Of a stretch of 64,000 nucleotides of DNA, positions 45,706-57,291 are shown piece after piece. The notes beneath the pieces were generated by a model, which made no database searches, was not told the origin of the DNA, and saw only the letters and a list, made by a program, of their open reading frames with translations. A program made the translations under genes and the position numbers. Numbering within the stretch: the first letter of the stretch is position 1; each line of letters begins with the position of its first letter. The DNA lies in contig NZ_QICJ01000003.1 in NCBI RefSeq assembly GCF_003201105.1, positions 372,001 to 436,000 of the forward strand, read 5' to 3'. The stretch comes from Dyella sp. AtDHG13. Its GTDB lineage: Bacteria; Pseudomonadota; Gammaproteobacteria; Xanthomonadales; Rhodanobacteraceae.

Positions 45706-46677
45706 ATGTCTCACCACATCATCGAACTCATCGCGCAGTACGGCTTGCTGCTGGTTTTCGTCAATGTGCTGGTCGAGCAGGCGGGTGTTCCCGTGCCGGC
45801 CGTGCCCACCATGATCGTGGCCGGCGCATTGGCGTCGATGGAGCGGCTCCCCTTGGCCGGCGTCGTCGCGGTGGCTCTGGTGGCCTGCCTGCTGGCGGAC
45901 TACGCGTGGTACGTGGCGGGCCGCCATTTCGGCGGCAGCGTCATGCGCACCTTGTGCCGCATTTCGCTTTCCCCCGACTCCTGCGTGCGGCAGTCGGAGC
46001 TGCGTTTCCAGCGCTGGCGCGGCAGCATCCTGCTGCTCGCCAAGTTCGTGCCGGGTCTGTCCACCGTGGCGCCGCCGCTGGTGGGTGCGATGGGGCTGCG
46101 CACGGCGTCCTTCATCCTGTTCGACGGCCTGGGCTCGCTGATGTGGGTGGGCATGGCGGTCAGCCTGGGCTACGTGTTCGCCAACCAGATCGACGCCGTG
46201 CTGATGGCGCTGGCCAATGCGGGCAGCGTGGCGCTGATGTTCATCGGCAGCCTGCTCGCGCTCTATGTCATCGTGAAGTGGTGGCAGCGGCATCACCTGA
46301 TGCGCACCCTGCGCATGGCCCGCATCACGGTAGAGGAACTCAACGACGCCGTGATGCAGGGCCGCAAGCCGGTCGTGGTCGACGTGCGTTCGGACGGCGC
46401 GCGGCTGGTCGATTCCCGCGTGATTCCCGGCGCCCTGCTGGCGGACGTCAACAGCATCGAGCGCATCGCCGAGGCCGTGCCGCCCGACACCGAGCTGGTG
46501 CTCTACTGCACCTGCCCCAACGAGTACTCCGCGGCGCTGGTGGCCAAGGCGCTGATGCTGCGCGGCTACAAGCGCGTGCGCCCGCTGCTGGGCGGGCTGG
46601 ATGCCTGGGACGCGGCCGGCTACCCGGTGGATCGCGTGCCCGTGGCCGACGAGGTCGTGGTGTCCCACGCGGTGTGA
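45706..46677 (+). CDS. DedA-family membrane protein fused to a rhodanese domain
   Basis: The 323-aa product has a DedA/SNARE-associated domain in its N-terminal two-thirds. Signs are the helices around 8-25 and 32-65, the conserved VEQAGVPVPAVPTMI and the FVPGLSTVAPPLVGAMG motif (about 109-125). A C-terminal cytoplasmic rhodanese domain (about 205-305) follows. The rhodanese loop LYCTCPNEYSA has Cys268 and Cys270 and a DVR motif (VVDVRSDGARL). DedA proteins are linked to undecaprenyl-phosphate or phospholipid flipping; the rhodanese part may handle sulfur or sense redox state. The fusion is recurrent in proteobacteria. Starting codons further upstream lie within the MFS gene. Confidence 0.9.
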   Translation: MSHHIIELIAQYGLLLVFVNVLVEQAGVPVPAVPTMIVAGALASMERLPLAGVVAVALVACLLADYAWYVAGRHFGGSVMRTLCRISLSPDSCVRQSELRFQRWRGSILLLAKFVPGLSTVAPPLVGAMGLRTASFILFDGLGSLMWVGMAVSLGYVFANQIDAVLMALANAGSVALMFIGSLLALYVIVKWWQRHHLMRTLRMARITVEELNDAVMQGRKPVVVDVRSDGARLVDSRVIPGALLADVNSIERIAEAVPPDTELVLYCTCPNEYSAALVAKALMLRGYKRVRPLLGGLDAWDAAGYPVDRVPVADEVVVSHAV

Positions 46678-46730
46678 GCCGCACGCCCCGTCGCCGGTGC
46701 GCGGGGCAAATTTTTACGGCTTCTATACGC

Positions 46731-46757
46731 GGGTAGCGGAAATCGCTACCCCTTTCT
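46731..46757 (+). terminator. Probable terminator between the DedA gene and the kdp locus
   Basis: GGGTAGCG (46731-46738) and CGCTACCC (46744-46751) form a perfect 8-bp stem with a GAAAT loop followed by CTTTCTT. It could also be an operator near the kdp promoter. The AT-rich AAATTTTTAC at 46708-46717 is a possible KdpE-type site, but this is weak. Confidence 0.5.
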
Positions 46758-46812
46758 TATGCGCCGCTGCCGACAATTTTCTCCGTTAACTGACACGGTG
46801 AGTCGGGCATCC

Positions 46813-46905
46813 ATGGACGCCATCTACCTGCTTTTCCTGATCGTGCTGTTCGCTGCGGCGCTCGGCTTCCTGCTGATCTGCGACCGCCTGGGCCGCCGCC
46901 CCTGA
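46813..46905 (+). CDS. 30-aa single-helix membrane peptide upstream of kdpF
   Basis: An ATG at 46813 with GGTGAG 10 bp upstream opens a 30-codon frame. The peptide has one hydrophobic helix (about residues 3-22, AIYLLFLIVLFAAALGFLLI) and a basic tail CDRLGRRP, and the stop is at 46903-46905. Size and topology match KdpF, which follows 61 bp downstream, but the sequence is different. It may be an additional small subunit or regulator of the Kdp complex, or a translated leader. I know no named family for it. Confidence 0.55.
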   Translation: MDAIYLLFLIVLFAAALGFLLICDRLGRRP

Positions 46906-46966
46906 CGTTTGCCTGTCGCCCCGGCCGGCGGCCGGACCTGCGCCTTTCCTTCGGGAGATTCCACCC

Positions 46967-47059
46967 ATGAACGCGTTGTATTTCGTGGCTGCCGTGATCG
47001 CGGTGGCCTTGACGGGCTATCTGTGCGTGGCCCTGCTGAAGCCGGAGTGGTTCGAATGA
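46967..47059 (+). CDS. kdpF: K+-transporting ATPase subunit KdpF
   Basis: KdpF is a single-helix peptide that stabilises the KdpFABC complex. The 30-aa product starts MNALYFVAAVIAVALTGYL and ends LLKPEWFE; the final KPEWF-type ending is characteristic. GGGAG lies 9 bp upstream of ATG 46967. The stop overlaps the kdpA start (ATGA), the classical arrangement. Confidence 0.9.
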   Translation: MNALYFVAAVIAVALTGYLCVALLKPEWFE

Positions 47060-48858
47060 CCAGCTTCGACTTTTTCCAGGTCGTGATCTACCTCGCCGTG
47101 CTGCTCGTGCTGATCAAGCCCGTGGGCAGCTACATGGCGCTCGCGTTCGCCGACACGCCCAACGGCGTCAACCGCATTGGCGGCAAGCTCGAGCATATGC
47201 TCTATCGCCTTGCCGGCGTGCGCGCCGACGACCAGATGGGCTGGAAGCGCTACGCCATCGCCATGCTGGTGTTCAACCTGCTTGGCGCATTGGCGGTGTA
47301 TGCCTTGCAGCGACTGCAGCCGTGGTTGCCCGCCAACCCGCAGCACTTCGACGCGCTGTCGCCGGACCTGGCGATGAACACGGCGATCAGCTTCATCACC
47401 AACACCAACTGGCAGGCCTATGGCGGCGAAAGCACCATGAGCTACCTGACCCAGATGCTGGGCCTGGCCGTGCAGAACTTCCTGTCGGCGGCCACCGGCA
47501 TGGCCGTGCTGCTGGCGGTGATTCGCGGCTTCACCCGTCGCAGCGCGGACAGCGTGGGCAACTTCTGGGTGGACATGACGCGCAGCACGCTCTACGTGCT
47601 CGTGCCGTTCTCGCTGGTGATCGCGCTGCTGCTTTCCTCGCAGGGCGTGGTGCAGAACTTCAAGTCGTACGTGGACGTTCCGCTGGTGCAGCACACCACC
47701 GCCGTGGAAACGGTGAAGGACGCGGCTGGCAATCCAGTGAAGGATGCGCAGGGCAAGGACGTCACCCAGTCGAGCGTGGTCACCACGCAGACCTTGCCGA
47801 TGGGCCCGGCGGCCTCGCAGATCGCGATCAAGCAGCTGGGCACCAATGGCGGCGGCTTCTTCAATGCGAACTCCGCGCACCCGTACGAGAACCCCACACC
47901 CTTCAGCAATTTCATCGAGATGCTGGCGATCTTTTTGATTCCGGGCGGTCTTTGCTACACGTTTGGCAGCATGGTCGGCGACCGTCGGCAGGGCTGGGCG
48001 GTCCTCGCCACCATGCTGCTGATCTTTGTGCCGCTCGCCTATGGCGCCATTGCCGCCGAGCAGGCCGGCAACCCGGCGCTGCACGGACTTGCGGTGGACC
48101 AGCAAGCTTCCGCGCTGCAGCCGGGCGGCAACATGGAAGGCAAGGAAACACGCTTCGGCATTGCCGCCAGCGGCCTGTTCGCCACCATCACCACGGCCGC
48201 CTCGTGCGGTGCGGTGAACAGCATGCACGACTCCATGACGCCGCTCGGCGGACTGGTGCCGATGTGGCTGATCCAGCTGGGCGAGGTGATCTTCGGCGGC
48301 GTGGGCTCGGGCCTGTACGGCATGCTCGCGTTCGCCGTGGTCGCGGTGTTCATCGCTGGGTTGATGGTGGGGCGCACGCCCGAATACCTCGGCAAGAAGA
48401 TCGAGGCGCACGAAATGAAGATGGCGAGCCTGGCCGTGCTGGTGCCCTGCGCCCTGGTAGTGATCTGCACGGCCATCGCCGTGATGACGCCGGCCGGCGT
48501 GGCAGGCGTGGGCAACCCGGGTGCGCACAGCTTCAGCGAGATCCTCTACGCGGTGTCGTCGGCGTCGAACAACAACGGCAGCGCGTTCGGTGGCCTTTCC
48601 GCCAACACCCCGTTCTGGAACGTGCTGCTCGGCGTGTGCATGTACCTGTCGCGCTTCCTGCTCGCCATCGCGATGCTGGCGATGGCCGGCTCGCTGGCCG
48701 CCAAGCGCCACGTGCCGCCCTCGGCCGGCACGCTGCCCACGCATACGCCGCTGTTCGTGACCCTGCTTGCCTGCGTGGTGATCGTGGTGGGCGCGCTCAC
48801 CTTCCTCCCCGCGCTGGCGCTCGGCCCCATCGCCGAATTCCTGATGTCGGTGCGCTGA
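47056..48858 (+). CDS. kdpA: K+-transporting ATPase subunit KdpA
   Basis: KdpA is the potassium channel-like subunit of the high-affinity P-type Kdp pump in the inner membrane. From ATG 47056 it is 600 aa, with about ten membrane helices. Filter regions with conserved glycines are visible: [20 protein letters not shown] (about 115-134), [20 protein letters not shown] (about 260-279), [20 protein letters not shown] and [19 protein letters not shown]. The frame is open upstream to 46909, but the ATGA overlap with kdpF decides the start. Confidence 0.96.
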   Translation: MTSFDFFQVVIYLAVLLVLIKPVGSYMALAFADTPNGVNRIGGKLEHMLYRLAGVRADDQMGWKRYAIAMLVFNLLGALAVYALQRLQPWLPANPQHFDALSPDLAMNTAISFITNTNWQAYGGESTMSYLTQMLGLAVQNFLSAATGMAVLLAVIRGFTRRSADSVGNFWVDMTRSTLYVLVPFSLVIALLLSSQGVVQNFKSYVDVPLVQHTTAVETVKDAAGNPVKDAQGKDVTQSSVVTTQTLPMGPAASQIAIKQLGTNGGGFFNANSAHPYENPTPFSNFIEMLAIFLIPGGLCYTFGSMVGDRRQGWAVLATMLLIFVPLAYGAIAAEQAGNPALHGLAVDQQASALQPGGNMEGKETRFGIAASGLFATITTAASCGAVNSMHDSMTPLGGLVPMWLIQLGEVIFGGVGSGLYGMLAFAVVAVFIAGLMVGRTPEYLGKKIEAHEMKMASLAVLVPCALVVICTAIAVMTPAGVAGVGNPGAHSFSEILYAVSSASNNNGSAFGGLSANTPFWNVLLGVCMYLSRFLLAIAMLAMAGSLAAKRHVPPSAGTLPTHTPLFVTLLACVVIVVGALTFLPALALGPIAEFLMSVR

Positions 48859-48883
48859 CCGGCGCACGAAGGAACACCGATCC

Positions 48884-50965
<2,082 letters not shown>

Positions 50966-50975
50966 TGCTCTCGCT

Positions 50976-51095
50976 CGTCATTCCGGCGCAGGCCGGAATC
51001 CAGAAGCCGCTGTGATCGGTTTTCGCGAACACCAGGCGCGTTCGTTACTGGATTCCGGCCCTCGCCCCCTTTTGTGGGGTACGCCGGAATGACGG
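50976..51095. repeat. REP-like inverted pair inside the kdp operon
   Basis: The left arm CGTCATTCCGGCGCAGGCCG with following bases (50976-51003) is mirrored by an imperfect, longer right arm (51048-51095) containing CTGGATTCCGGCC and CGCCGGAATGACGGG. It lies between kdpB and the 66-aa gene and belongs to the same family as the pairs at 29783-29964 and 43102-43202. Confidence 0.75.
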
Positions 51096-51140
51096 GATAG
51101 GAAAGGCATCGCGTTGTCATTCATCCCCGGAGTCTTTGCC

Positions 51141-51341
51141 ATGCAAGTACTCAAGCTTTCCGTTTCGCTGCCAGACGACACCCACCCGGACATGGAGCTT
51201 CGTCTCTCCTCCAACGATTCCGCCTGCGACGTGGTGATCGCCTTGCCGACGCAAGCACGCGCGCGCATCGCGCCGCGCGACACCGAGGCGCCGCGCAGCG
51301 AACAGGACGACTACGTGCTCGGCGGCTACGCCGGCATCTGA
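51141..51341 (+). CDS. 66-aa hypothetical protein within the kdp locus
   Basis: ATG 51141 is preceded by GGAG at 51129-51132. The product has no signal peptide or membrane helix. It begins with a beta-like stretch (MQVLKLSVSLPDDTHPDMEL), is acidic overall towards the C-terminus and ends DDYVLGGYAGI. I recognise no domain. Its place between kdpB and the outer-membrane protein gene, with a good ribosome site, suggests a real gene, but the evidence is limited to that. An in-frame ATG at 51114 is an alternative. Confidence 0.5.
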   Translation: MQVLKLSVSLPDDTHPDMELRLSSNDSACDVVIALPTQARARIAPRDTEAPRSEQDDYVLGGYAGI

Positions 51342-51427
51342 TACGAGGCCGCACGAAAGTGGCCCATCACACTTCCCCTACCCACAAGAAAAGGACGGCT
51401 CGCCCCGAGCCGATTTCAGGAACACCC

Positions 51428-52960
51428 ATGATGTCCAAGAAGGTACTTTCGTTTGCGTTGATGTTGGCGCTGGCTCCCGCCGGCGAGGCGTGGGCGTCGC
51501 CGGCGGACATGCCGGCCGGCAGCACCGACGTGGCGCCCGCCGCGGCGCTCGGCGACAGCCAGGCCGCGCCCGTGGCCGCCAGCGGCGATTGTTCGCGCGG
51601 TTTCTTCTCGCGTCTTGCCGCTGCCTATCGCGAGGACGCACAGCCGGCCGACCCCAATGCGCCGGCCTCGACGCCGGCGCGCCGTGGCCTGGATTCGCCG
51701 TTTCCGTCGCCGCCGTTTCCTTCGTCGGAATGGCAGCTGGGCGGCGTGGACTATCCCATCGGCGTGCCCAACGAGAATTCCCAATATCCGCTGGAAAAAG
51801 CCTTGTCCTGCACGAGCCTCGGCCACTGGATGCAGGACAACCGCATCGAGGTGTACGGCTGGATCAACCCGTCGGCCAACCTCAGCACGTCCAGCCATAG
51901 CAACTATCCGCTGTCCTACGCCACGCGCCCCAATCGCGTGGAATTCGACCAGTTCCTGTTCCGTATCGAGCGCATTCCCGACACGGTGCAGACCGATCAC
52001 ATCGACTGGGGTTTCCACTTCGACGATCTGTATGGCTACGACTACCACTACACGACGATGAAGGGCGTCACCAGCAACCAGCTGCTCAACAACCCCAAGC
52101 CCAACAGCGCGCTCAACGGCAAGCTGTACGGCAACGATCCGATGATCGCGTACGTGGACCTGTACATTCCGTGGGTCGCGCAGGGCATGGTCATCACGGC
52201 AGGCCGTTATCTCTCGCTGCCGGACATCGAGGCGCAGTTCTCGCCGAACAACTACCTGCTGACGCACTCCATCCTCTACACGGTGGATGCGTACACCAAC
52301 ATGGGCATCATCACCACCACCAAGCTCAGCGACCAGTGGACGCTGCAGTTGGGCATCCATGGCGGTGACGATTCGGCCATCTGGGACAGCACCAGCCGCC
52401 TCACCGGCCAGGCCTGCGTGCGCTGGGTGTCCAAGTCCAACGACGACATGCTCTATCCCTGCGTGGAGTCGTTCAACGGCGCGCGCCAGACGTACAACAA
52501 CCTGCAGGAATTCGTGATGACCTGGGGGCGCCGCTTCTCGCCGCAGGTGCACATGCTCACGGAGGCCTACTACATCTACGTGAAGGACCAGGCGCTGGCG
52601 ACAGGGCCGGGCCAATCGCAGGCGCCGACGGGCGTGCCGGGCTATCCGCTGGGCGAGGCGCCGAGCTTCCCGCTGGGCAAGAACCCCGCCTACGGCATCG
52701 TGAACTACGTCAACGTGGAGGTGAGCCCGAAGGCTTACGTATCCGTGCGCAACGAGTTCTACGACGACAAGGACGGCCAGCGCACCGGCTTTGCCACGCG
52801 CTATTCCAGCCACACCGTCGGCATGACGTACTGGGCCACGCCGGATCTGGAGATTCGCCCGGAGCTGCGTTACGAGCACGCCTACGACTTCCCCGCCTAC
52901 AACGGCGGCCTGAAGAATCACCAGACGACGGCACTGGTGGACGCCATCCTGCATTACTGA
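51428..52960 (+). CDS. Outer-membrane beta-barrel protein (porin-like) within the kdp operon
   Basis: From ATG 51428 (AGGA 6 nt upstream, a second ATG follows) the product is 510 aa with a signal peptide (about 1-23, ending GEAWA). A low-complexity Ala/Pro segment and a long barrel-like region (about 120-510) follow, rich in alternating aromatic residues and ending in the strand [11 protein letters not shown]. It resembles the OmpL-like/BBP2 putative porins, which are also found beside kdp genes in some proteobacteria. A role in letting K+ across the outer membrane under limitation is inference. It ends 10 bp before kdpC. Confidence 0.75.
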   Translation: MMSKKVLSFALMLALAPAGEAWASPADMPAGSTDVAPAAALGDSQAAPVAASGDCSRGFFSRLAAAYREDAQPADPNAPASTPARRGLDSPFPSPPFPSSEWQLGGVDYPIGVPNENSQYPLEKALSCTSLGHWMQDNRIEVYGWINPSANLSTSSHSNYPLSYATRPNRVEFDQFLFRIERIPDTVQTDHIDWGFHFDDLYGYDYHYTTMKGVTSNQLLNNPKPNSALNGKLYGNDPMIAYVDLYIPWVAQGMVITAGRYLSLPDIEAQFSPNNYLLTHSILYTVDAYTNMGIITTTKLSDQWTLQLGIHGGDDSAIWDSTSRLTGQACVRWVSKSNDDMLYPCVESFNGARQTYNNLQEFVMTWGRRFSPQVHMLTEAYYIYVKDQALATGPGQSQAPTGVPGYPLGEAPSFPLGKNPAYGIVNYVNVEVSPKAYVSVRNEFYDDKDGQRTGFATRYSSHTVGMTYWATPDLEIRPELRYEHAYDFPAYNGGLKNHQTTALVDAILHY

Positions 52961-52970
52961 GGTAAAGACC

Positions 52971-53540
52971 ATGAGCAAGCTGCTACGCAATGCCTTGACC
53001 ATGCTGGTGCTGATGACGGCGATCACCGGCATCCTCTACCCGCTGGCCGTCACCGGCCTGGCCCAGGTGCTGTTCCCGTCGCAGGCGAACGGCAGCCTGA
53101 TCGTGAAGGACGGCAAGCCGATCGGCTCCACGCTGATCGGCCAGTCCTTCGACGACCCCAAGTATTTCTGGGGCCGTCCGTCAGCCACCTCGCCGCAGCC
53201 GAACAATGCGGCCTCGTCCAACGCGTCCAACCTGGGGCCAACCAATCCCACGCTCACCGATGCGGTGAAGCAGCGCATCGATGCGTTGCGCGCCGCCGAC
53301 CCCGGCAATACCCAGCCGGTGCCGGTGGACCTGGTCACGGCGTCGGGCAGCGGTCTCGACCCGGAGATCTCGCCGGCCGCCGCCGCCTATCAGGTAGACC
53401 GCGTGGCGAAGGCGCGTGGCCTGAGCGTGTCGCAGGTGCAGGCCATGGTGGCGATGGCGACCACCGGTCGCCAGTTCGGCCTGCTGGGCGAGCCGCGCGT
53501 GAATGTGCTCAAGCTCAATCTGGCGCTGGATGGCCGATAA
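52971..53540 (+). CDS. kdpC: K+-transporting ATPase subunit KdpC
   Basis: KdpC is the bitopic periplasmic subunit that raises ATP affinity of KdpB. The 189-aa product has one membrane helix (about 9-30), [20 protein letters not shown] (about 52-71), the conserved [16 protein letters not shown] (about 123-138) and a C-terminal [10 protein letters not shown]. Family length is normal. It is separated from kdpB by about 2 kb of other genes, which is unlike E. coli, where kdpC follows kdpB directly. Confidence 0.95.
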   Translation: MSKLLRNALTMLVLMTAITGILYPLAVTGLAQVLFPSQANGSLIVKDGKPIGSTLIGQSFDDPKYFWGRPSATSPQPNNAASSNASNLGPTNPTLTDAVKQRIDALRAADPGNTQPVPVDLVTASGSGLDPEISPAAAAYQVDRVAKARGLSVSQVQAMVAMATTGRQFGLLGEPRVNVLKLNLALDGR

Positions 53541-53546
53541 GACGAG

Positions 53547-53609
53547 CCTTTACTCCCTCTCCCCGTTAGGGGAGGAGGGCTGGGGTGAGCCCCGAAAAGG
53601 GGGTAAAGG
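53547..53609. repeat. Palindromic repeat between kdpC and kdpD
   Basis: CCTTTAC (53547-53553) is complementary to GTAAAGG (53603-53609). Inside, CTCCCC-GTTA-GGGGAG forms a tight hairpin followed by GGGCTGGGGTGAG. The CTCCCTCTCCCC ... GGGGTGAG wording recurs at 29668-29750, marking a second dispersed repeat family. It may terminate or attenuate transcription after kdpC. Confidence 0.65.
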
Positions 53610-53705
53610 TCGGGTGCTCGCCACACCGTCACTGTCTGCGACGTTTCACTTCCGATAGCACCTGCCAAGCCCTAACCTAACTTCACTCACGTCACCGGCG
53701 CTCCC

Positions 53706-56372
53706 ATGACCGAACCCTCCCGCGAAGCACGCGCCGATGCCTTGCTCGACTCCGTGGAGGAGGAACGCACGCGGCGCCTGAAGATCTTCCTCGGCGCCGC
53801 GCCGGGCGTGGGCAAGACCTACGCCATGCTCTCCGCCGCGCGCGAGCTCAAGCGGCAGGGCGTGGACGTGGTGGTCGGCCTGGTGGAAACGCATGGCCGG
53901 CAGGAAACCGCGGCGCTGCTGGAAGGCCTGGAACAGCTGCCGCGCCGCAAGGTCAACTACAAGGGGCGCGACTTCACCGAGTTCGATCTGGATGCCGCGC
54001 TGGCGCGCCGCCCCGACATCATCCTGGTCGACGAGCTGGCGCACACCAACCTGCCGGGCGGCCGCCACGAGCGGCGCTGGCAGGACATCGCCGAGCTGCT
54101 CGAAGCCGGCATCGAGGTCTACACCGCGCTCAACGTGCAGCACCTGGAAAGCCTCAACGACCAGGTGCGGCGCATCACCAATGTCACCGTGCGCGAAACC
54201 GTGCCGGATGCCTTCCTGGATCGCGCGCGCGACATCGTGCTGGTCGACCTGCCGCCGCGCGAGCTGATCCAGCGCCTGAAGCAGGGCAAGGTCTACGTGC
54301 CGGAGACGGCGGCCGCCGCGCTCGATGCGTTCTTCTCGCCCACCAACCTCGTCGCCTTGCGCGAACTGGCCGTGGATACCGTGGCCGGCCACGTGGACAG
54401 CGACCTGCGCGAGCACATGCTGGCGCGCGGCGGCGCCATGCCGGTGCGCCGGCGCGTGCTGGCCGCCATCGACGGACATTCGCAGAGCGAATACCTGGTG
54501 CGCATCGCGCGGCGCATCGCCGAACGGCGAGGCGCGCCGTGGAGCGTGGCCTTCGTCGACACCGGCGTGACGCTCGACAAGTCGCGCCGCGACCGACTGG
54601 ATGCCGCCATGCGCCTTGCGCGCCGCCTGGGCGGCGACACCGTGGTGCTGCGCGGCCATGCCATCGCCGACGAGCTGATCGCGCATGCGGATCGTGAAGG
54701 CATCGGCCAGATCATCCTTGGCCGCACGCGCGAGCGGCCGTTGGCGCGCATGCTCGGTCGCTCGTTGACGCAACTGCTGCTGCGCCGTGGTGCGCACCTG
54801 GAACTCACCATCATCGCCACGCCCGCCGAGCGGGCCAAGTCGCGTCTGCGCCTGCGCATGCCAGGCGGCCGTGGGCGTCGCGGCGAATACATCTACGCCA
54901 CGCTGGCAACACTTGTGGCATTCGGGCTGTCCTTCATCGCCGACCGTTATCTGTCGGTCGCCAACCTCTCGCTGATCTTCCTCACCGCCGTGCTGGTGGT
55001 GGCGGTGCGCACGCGCATGGCGGTGGCGGTGTACACGGCGGTGCTGTGCTTCCTCGGCTACAACTTCTTCTTCGCGCCGCCGCGCTACACCTTGATGATC
55101 GCCAACTTCGACGACGTGCTGGCCGTGTGCCTCTTCCTCGTCGCGGCGCTGGTGGCGAGCCGGCTGGCCACCAAGCTCGCCAGCCAGGTGGAATCGCTGC
55201 GCATGGCGCATGCGCAGGCGCGCGCCCTGCTGGCGCTGGGACAACGCCTGTCCACCAGCACCGATGCCGAAGGCATCCGCCGGGTGGGCGCCAGGGCACT
55301 GGCGGATGTGCTGCGCTGTGACGTGGCCGTGCTCGCACGCGATGCCAGCCAGGTGCTGCGCGTGGTGGCCGCCGCCCCGCGCGAGTTCGACCTGACCGCG
55401 CAGGACATGGGCGCCGCCGCGTGGTGCGAGCAGCATGCGGAGCAGGCCGGCCGCTACACCGACACGCTCAATGCCGCGCCGTGCTGGGTGTTGCCGCTGG
55501 GCAGCGACGACAATCATCTCGGCGTCGCAGCGCTGCGTTTTCCGCCGGGGCAGGGCGAGCCGTCCACCGACGAGCGCAGCCTGGCGCTGACCATGGTGCA
55601 GGACATCGGCCAGGCGCTGCAGCGCGCACGGCTCGCGGAGGAGCTGGAAGGCGCACGCGTGCAGGGCGAAACCGAGCGTTTGCGCAACGCGTTGCTCTCT
55701 TCGGTATCGCACGACCTGCGCTCGCCGCTGGCCTCGATGATCGGCTCCGCCGGCACGCTGTCCAGCTACGGCGACCAGCTGCCGCCGGAAGAACGCCTCG
55801 AACTGCTCGAAGCCATTCTCGGCGAAGGCCAGCGCCTGGACCGCTACATCCAGAACCTGCTCGACATGACACGCCTGGGCCACGGCACGCTCAAGCTCAA
55901 TCGCGACTGGACCGACGTGGCCGAAATCGTCGCGGCATCCACCCTGCGCTTGCGCAAGCTGTTCCCCGATTTGCGCGTGGATACCGCGCTGCCGCCGCAG
56001 ACCGTGCTGCTGTATGTGCATCCCGCACTGATCGAGCAGGCGCTGTTCAATATCCTGGAGAACGCCGCGCGCTTCTCGCCGCCCGGCGAAGCCGTGCGCG
56101 TCGTCGTGCGCACCAAGGGCGAGCAGGTGCAGATCGACGTGATCGACCGCGGCCCCGGCATACCCGAAGACGAGCGCGCGCGGATCTTCGACATGTTCTA
56201 TTCGGTGTCGCGCGGCGACCGCGCGCCGCAGGGCACGGGTCTTGGCCTTGCCATCTGCCGCGGCATGATCGGCGCACACGGCGGCAGCGTGGAGGCCTTG
56301 CCGGGCGACGGCGTTGGCACCACCATTCGCATCACCTTGCCCTTGCCGGCGCCACCCGCGAACCACACATGA
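53706..56372 (+). CDS. kdpD: Sensor histidine kinase KdpD
   Basis: KdpD senses K+ limitation and phosphorylates KdpE. The 888-aa product has the N-terminal KdpD domain with Walker A GAAPGVGKTY (about 30-39) and DELAHTNLPG, a Usp-like domain (about 250-375), four membrane helices (about 397-495) and a GAF-like region (about 510-640). The kinase core has the phospho-acceptor His669 in SSVSHDLRSPLASMIG. The ATPase boxes DRGPGIPEDERARIFDMFY and GTGLGLAICRG are present. Complete, full-length family member. The stop overlaps kdpE by 4 bp. Confidence 0.97.
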   Translation: MTEPSREARADALLDSVEEERTRRLKIFLGAAPGVGKTYAMLSAARELKRQGVDVVVGLVETHGRQETAALLEGLEQLPRRKVNYKGRDFTEFDLDAALARRPDIILVDELAHTNLPGGRHERRWQDIAELLEAGIEVYTALNVQHLESLNDQVRRITNVTVRETVPDAFLDRARDIVLVDLPPRELIQRLKQGKVYVPETAAAALDAFFSPTNLVALRELAVDTVAGHVDSDLREHMLARGGAMPVRRRVLAAIDGHSQSEYLVRIARRIAERRGAPWSVAFVDTGVTLDKSRRDRLDAAMRLARRLGGDTVVLRGHAIADELIAHADREGIGQIILGRTRERPLARMLGRSLTQLLLRRGAHLELTIIATPAERAKSRLRLRMPGGRGRRGEYIYATLATLVAFGLSFIADRYLSVANLSLIFLTAVLVVAVRTRMAVAVYTAVLCFLGYNFFFAPPRYTLMIANFDDVLAVCLFLVAALVASRLATKLASQVESLRMAHAQARALLALGQRLSTSTDAEGIRRVGARALADVLRCDVAVLARDASQVLRVVAAAPREFDLTAQDMGAAAWCEQHAEQAGRYTDTLNAAPCWVLPLGSDDNHLGVAALRFPPGQGEPSTDERSLALTMVQDIGQALQRARLAEELEGARVQGETERLRNALLSSVSHDLRSPLASMIGSAGTLSSYGDQLPPEERLELLEAILGEGQRLDRYIQNLLDMTRLGHGTLKLNRDWTDVAEIVAASTLRLRKLFPDLRVDTALPPQTVLLYVHPALIEQALFNILENAARFSPPGEAVRVVVRTKGEQVQIDVIDRGPGIPEDERARIFDMFYSVSRGDRAPQGTGLGLAICRGMIGAHGGSVEALPGDGVGTTIRITLPLPAPPANHT

Positions 56373-57061
56373 CGTCCGCTGCGCGTGTCCTGGTCGTCGA
56401 CGACGAGGCGCAGATCCGCAAATTCCTCGACATCGGCCTGCGCGCCGAAGGCTACGAGGTGCTGCTCGCGGCCAACGCGGCCGAAGGGCTGGCGCTGGCG
56501 GCCACGCGCTCGCCCGACCTGGTCATCCTCGACATCGGCCTGCCCGACAAGGAAGGGCATGAAGTTCTTGCCGAGCTGCGCCAGTGGAGCCACGTGCCCG
56601 TGGTGATGCTGTCCGTGCGCGATGCGGAAAGCGAAAAGGTGAAGGCGCTGGACGCCGGCGCCAACGACTACGTCACCAAGCCCTTCGGCATCCAGGAGCT
56701 GATGGCCCGCCTGCGCGCCCTCATGCGCAACCGCCAGGGCGAGCCCGAGGCCACCCAGCGCTACGATGATGGACGCCTCGCCATCGACCTGTCCCGGCGG
56801 GAGGTCTTCCTCGATGGCGCGCCGCTCTCGCTCACCCGCAAGGAATACGCCGTGCTGGCCCTGCTGTTGCGCCACGCCGGCCGCGTGGTGACCCAGCAAC
56901 AGCTGCTGCGCGACATCTGGGGCGCCACCCACACCCACGACAGCCACTACCTGCGCATCGTGGTCGGCAAGCTGCGCCAGAAGCTGGGTGACGACCCGGC
57001 CGCCCCCCGCTGGCTCAAGACCGAGCCCGGGGTCGGCTACCGCTTCATCAGCGGCGCCTGA
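56369..57061 (+). CDS. kdpE: Response regulator KdpE
   Basis: KdpE is the OmpR-family activator of the kdp genes. From ATG 56369, overlapping the kdpD stop, it is 230 aa. The receiver domain has VVDDEAQIRKFL, phospho-acceptor Asp55 in VILDIGLPD and Lys in DYVTKPFG. The C-terminal winged-helix DNA-binding domain (about 130-228) has LTRKEYAVLALLLRHAGRVV and the terminal LKTEPGVGYRFI. The likely target is the region at about 46690-46800 before the kdp genes. Confidence 0.97.
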   Translation: MTSAARVLVVDDEAQIRKFLDIGLRAEGYEVLLAANAAEGLALAATRSPDLVILDIGLPDKEGHEVLAELRQWSHVPVVMLSVRDAESEKVKALDAGANDYVTKPFGIQELMARLRALMRNRQGEPEATQRYDDGRLAIDLSRREVFLDGAPLSLTRKEYAVLALLLRHAGRVVTQQQLLRDIWGATHTHDSHYLRIVVGKLRQKLGDDPAAPRWLKTEPGVGYRFISGA

Positions 57062-57291
57062 GCCGGGCCCGGCGTCGCAAGCCCTGAGAGCCCTTAGTGG
57101 TCTGATTCCCTGATACTTTTTCGCCCAACCCGGACAGCGGGGCAGGGCGAAGGCTGGCCGAATTCACAGTTACCCGCCGCCGGTCAACGCCTGTCTCCGC
57201 GGCCAGGGCACGGTTATGATGGCTGCCTGTTCAACATCCCGGCGCTGACCGCCCCAGAACGCAGCGCCGGCTCACAGAGGAAACAACATCC

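Noticed and set aside
53646-56366. A 906-codon minus-strand frame opposite kdpD
   Set aside because: Antisense shadow of kdpD with low-complexity His/Arg/Ala content.
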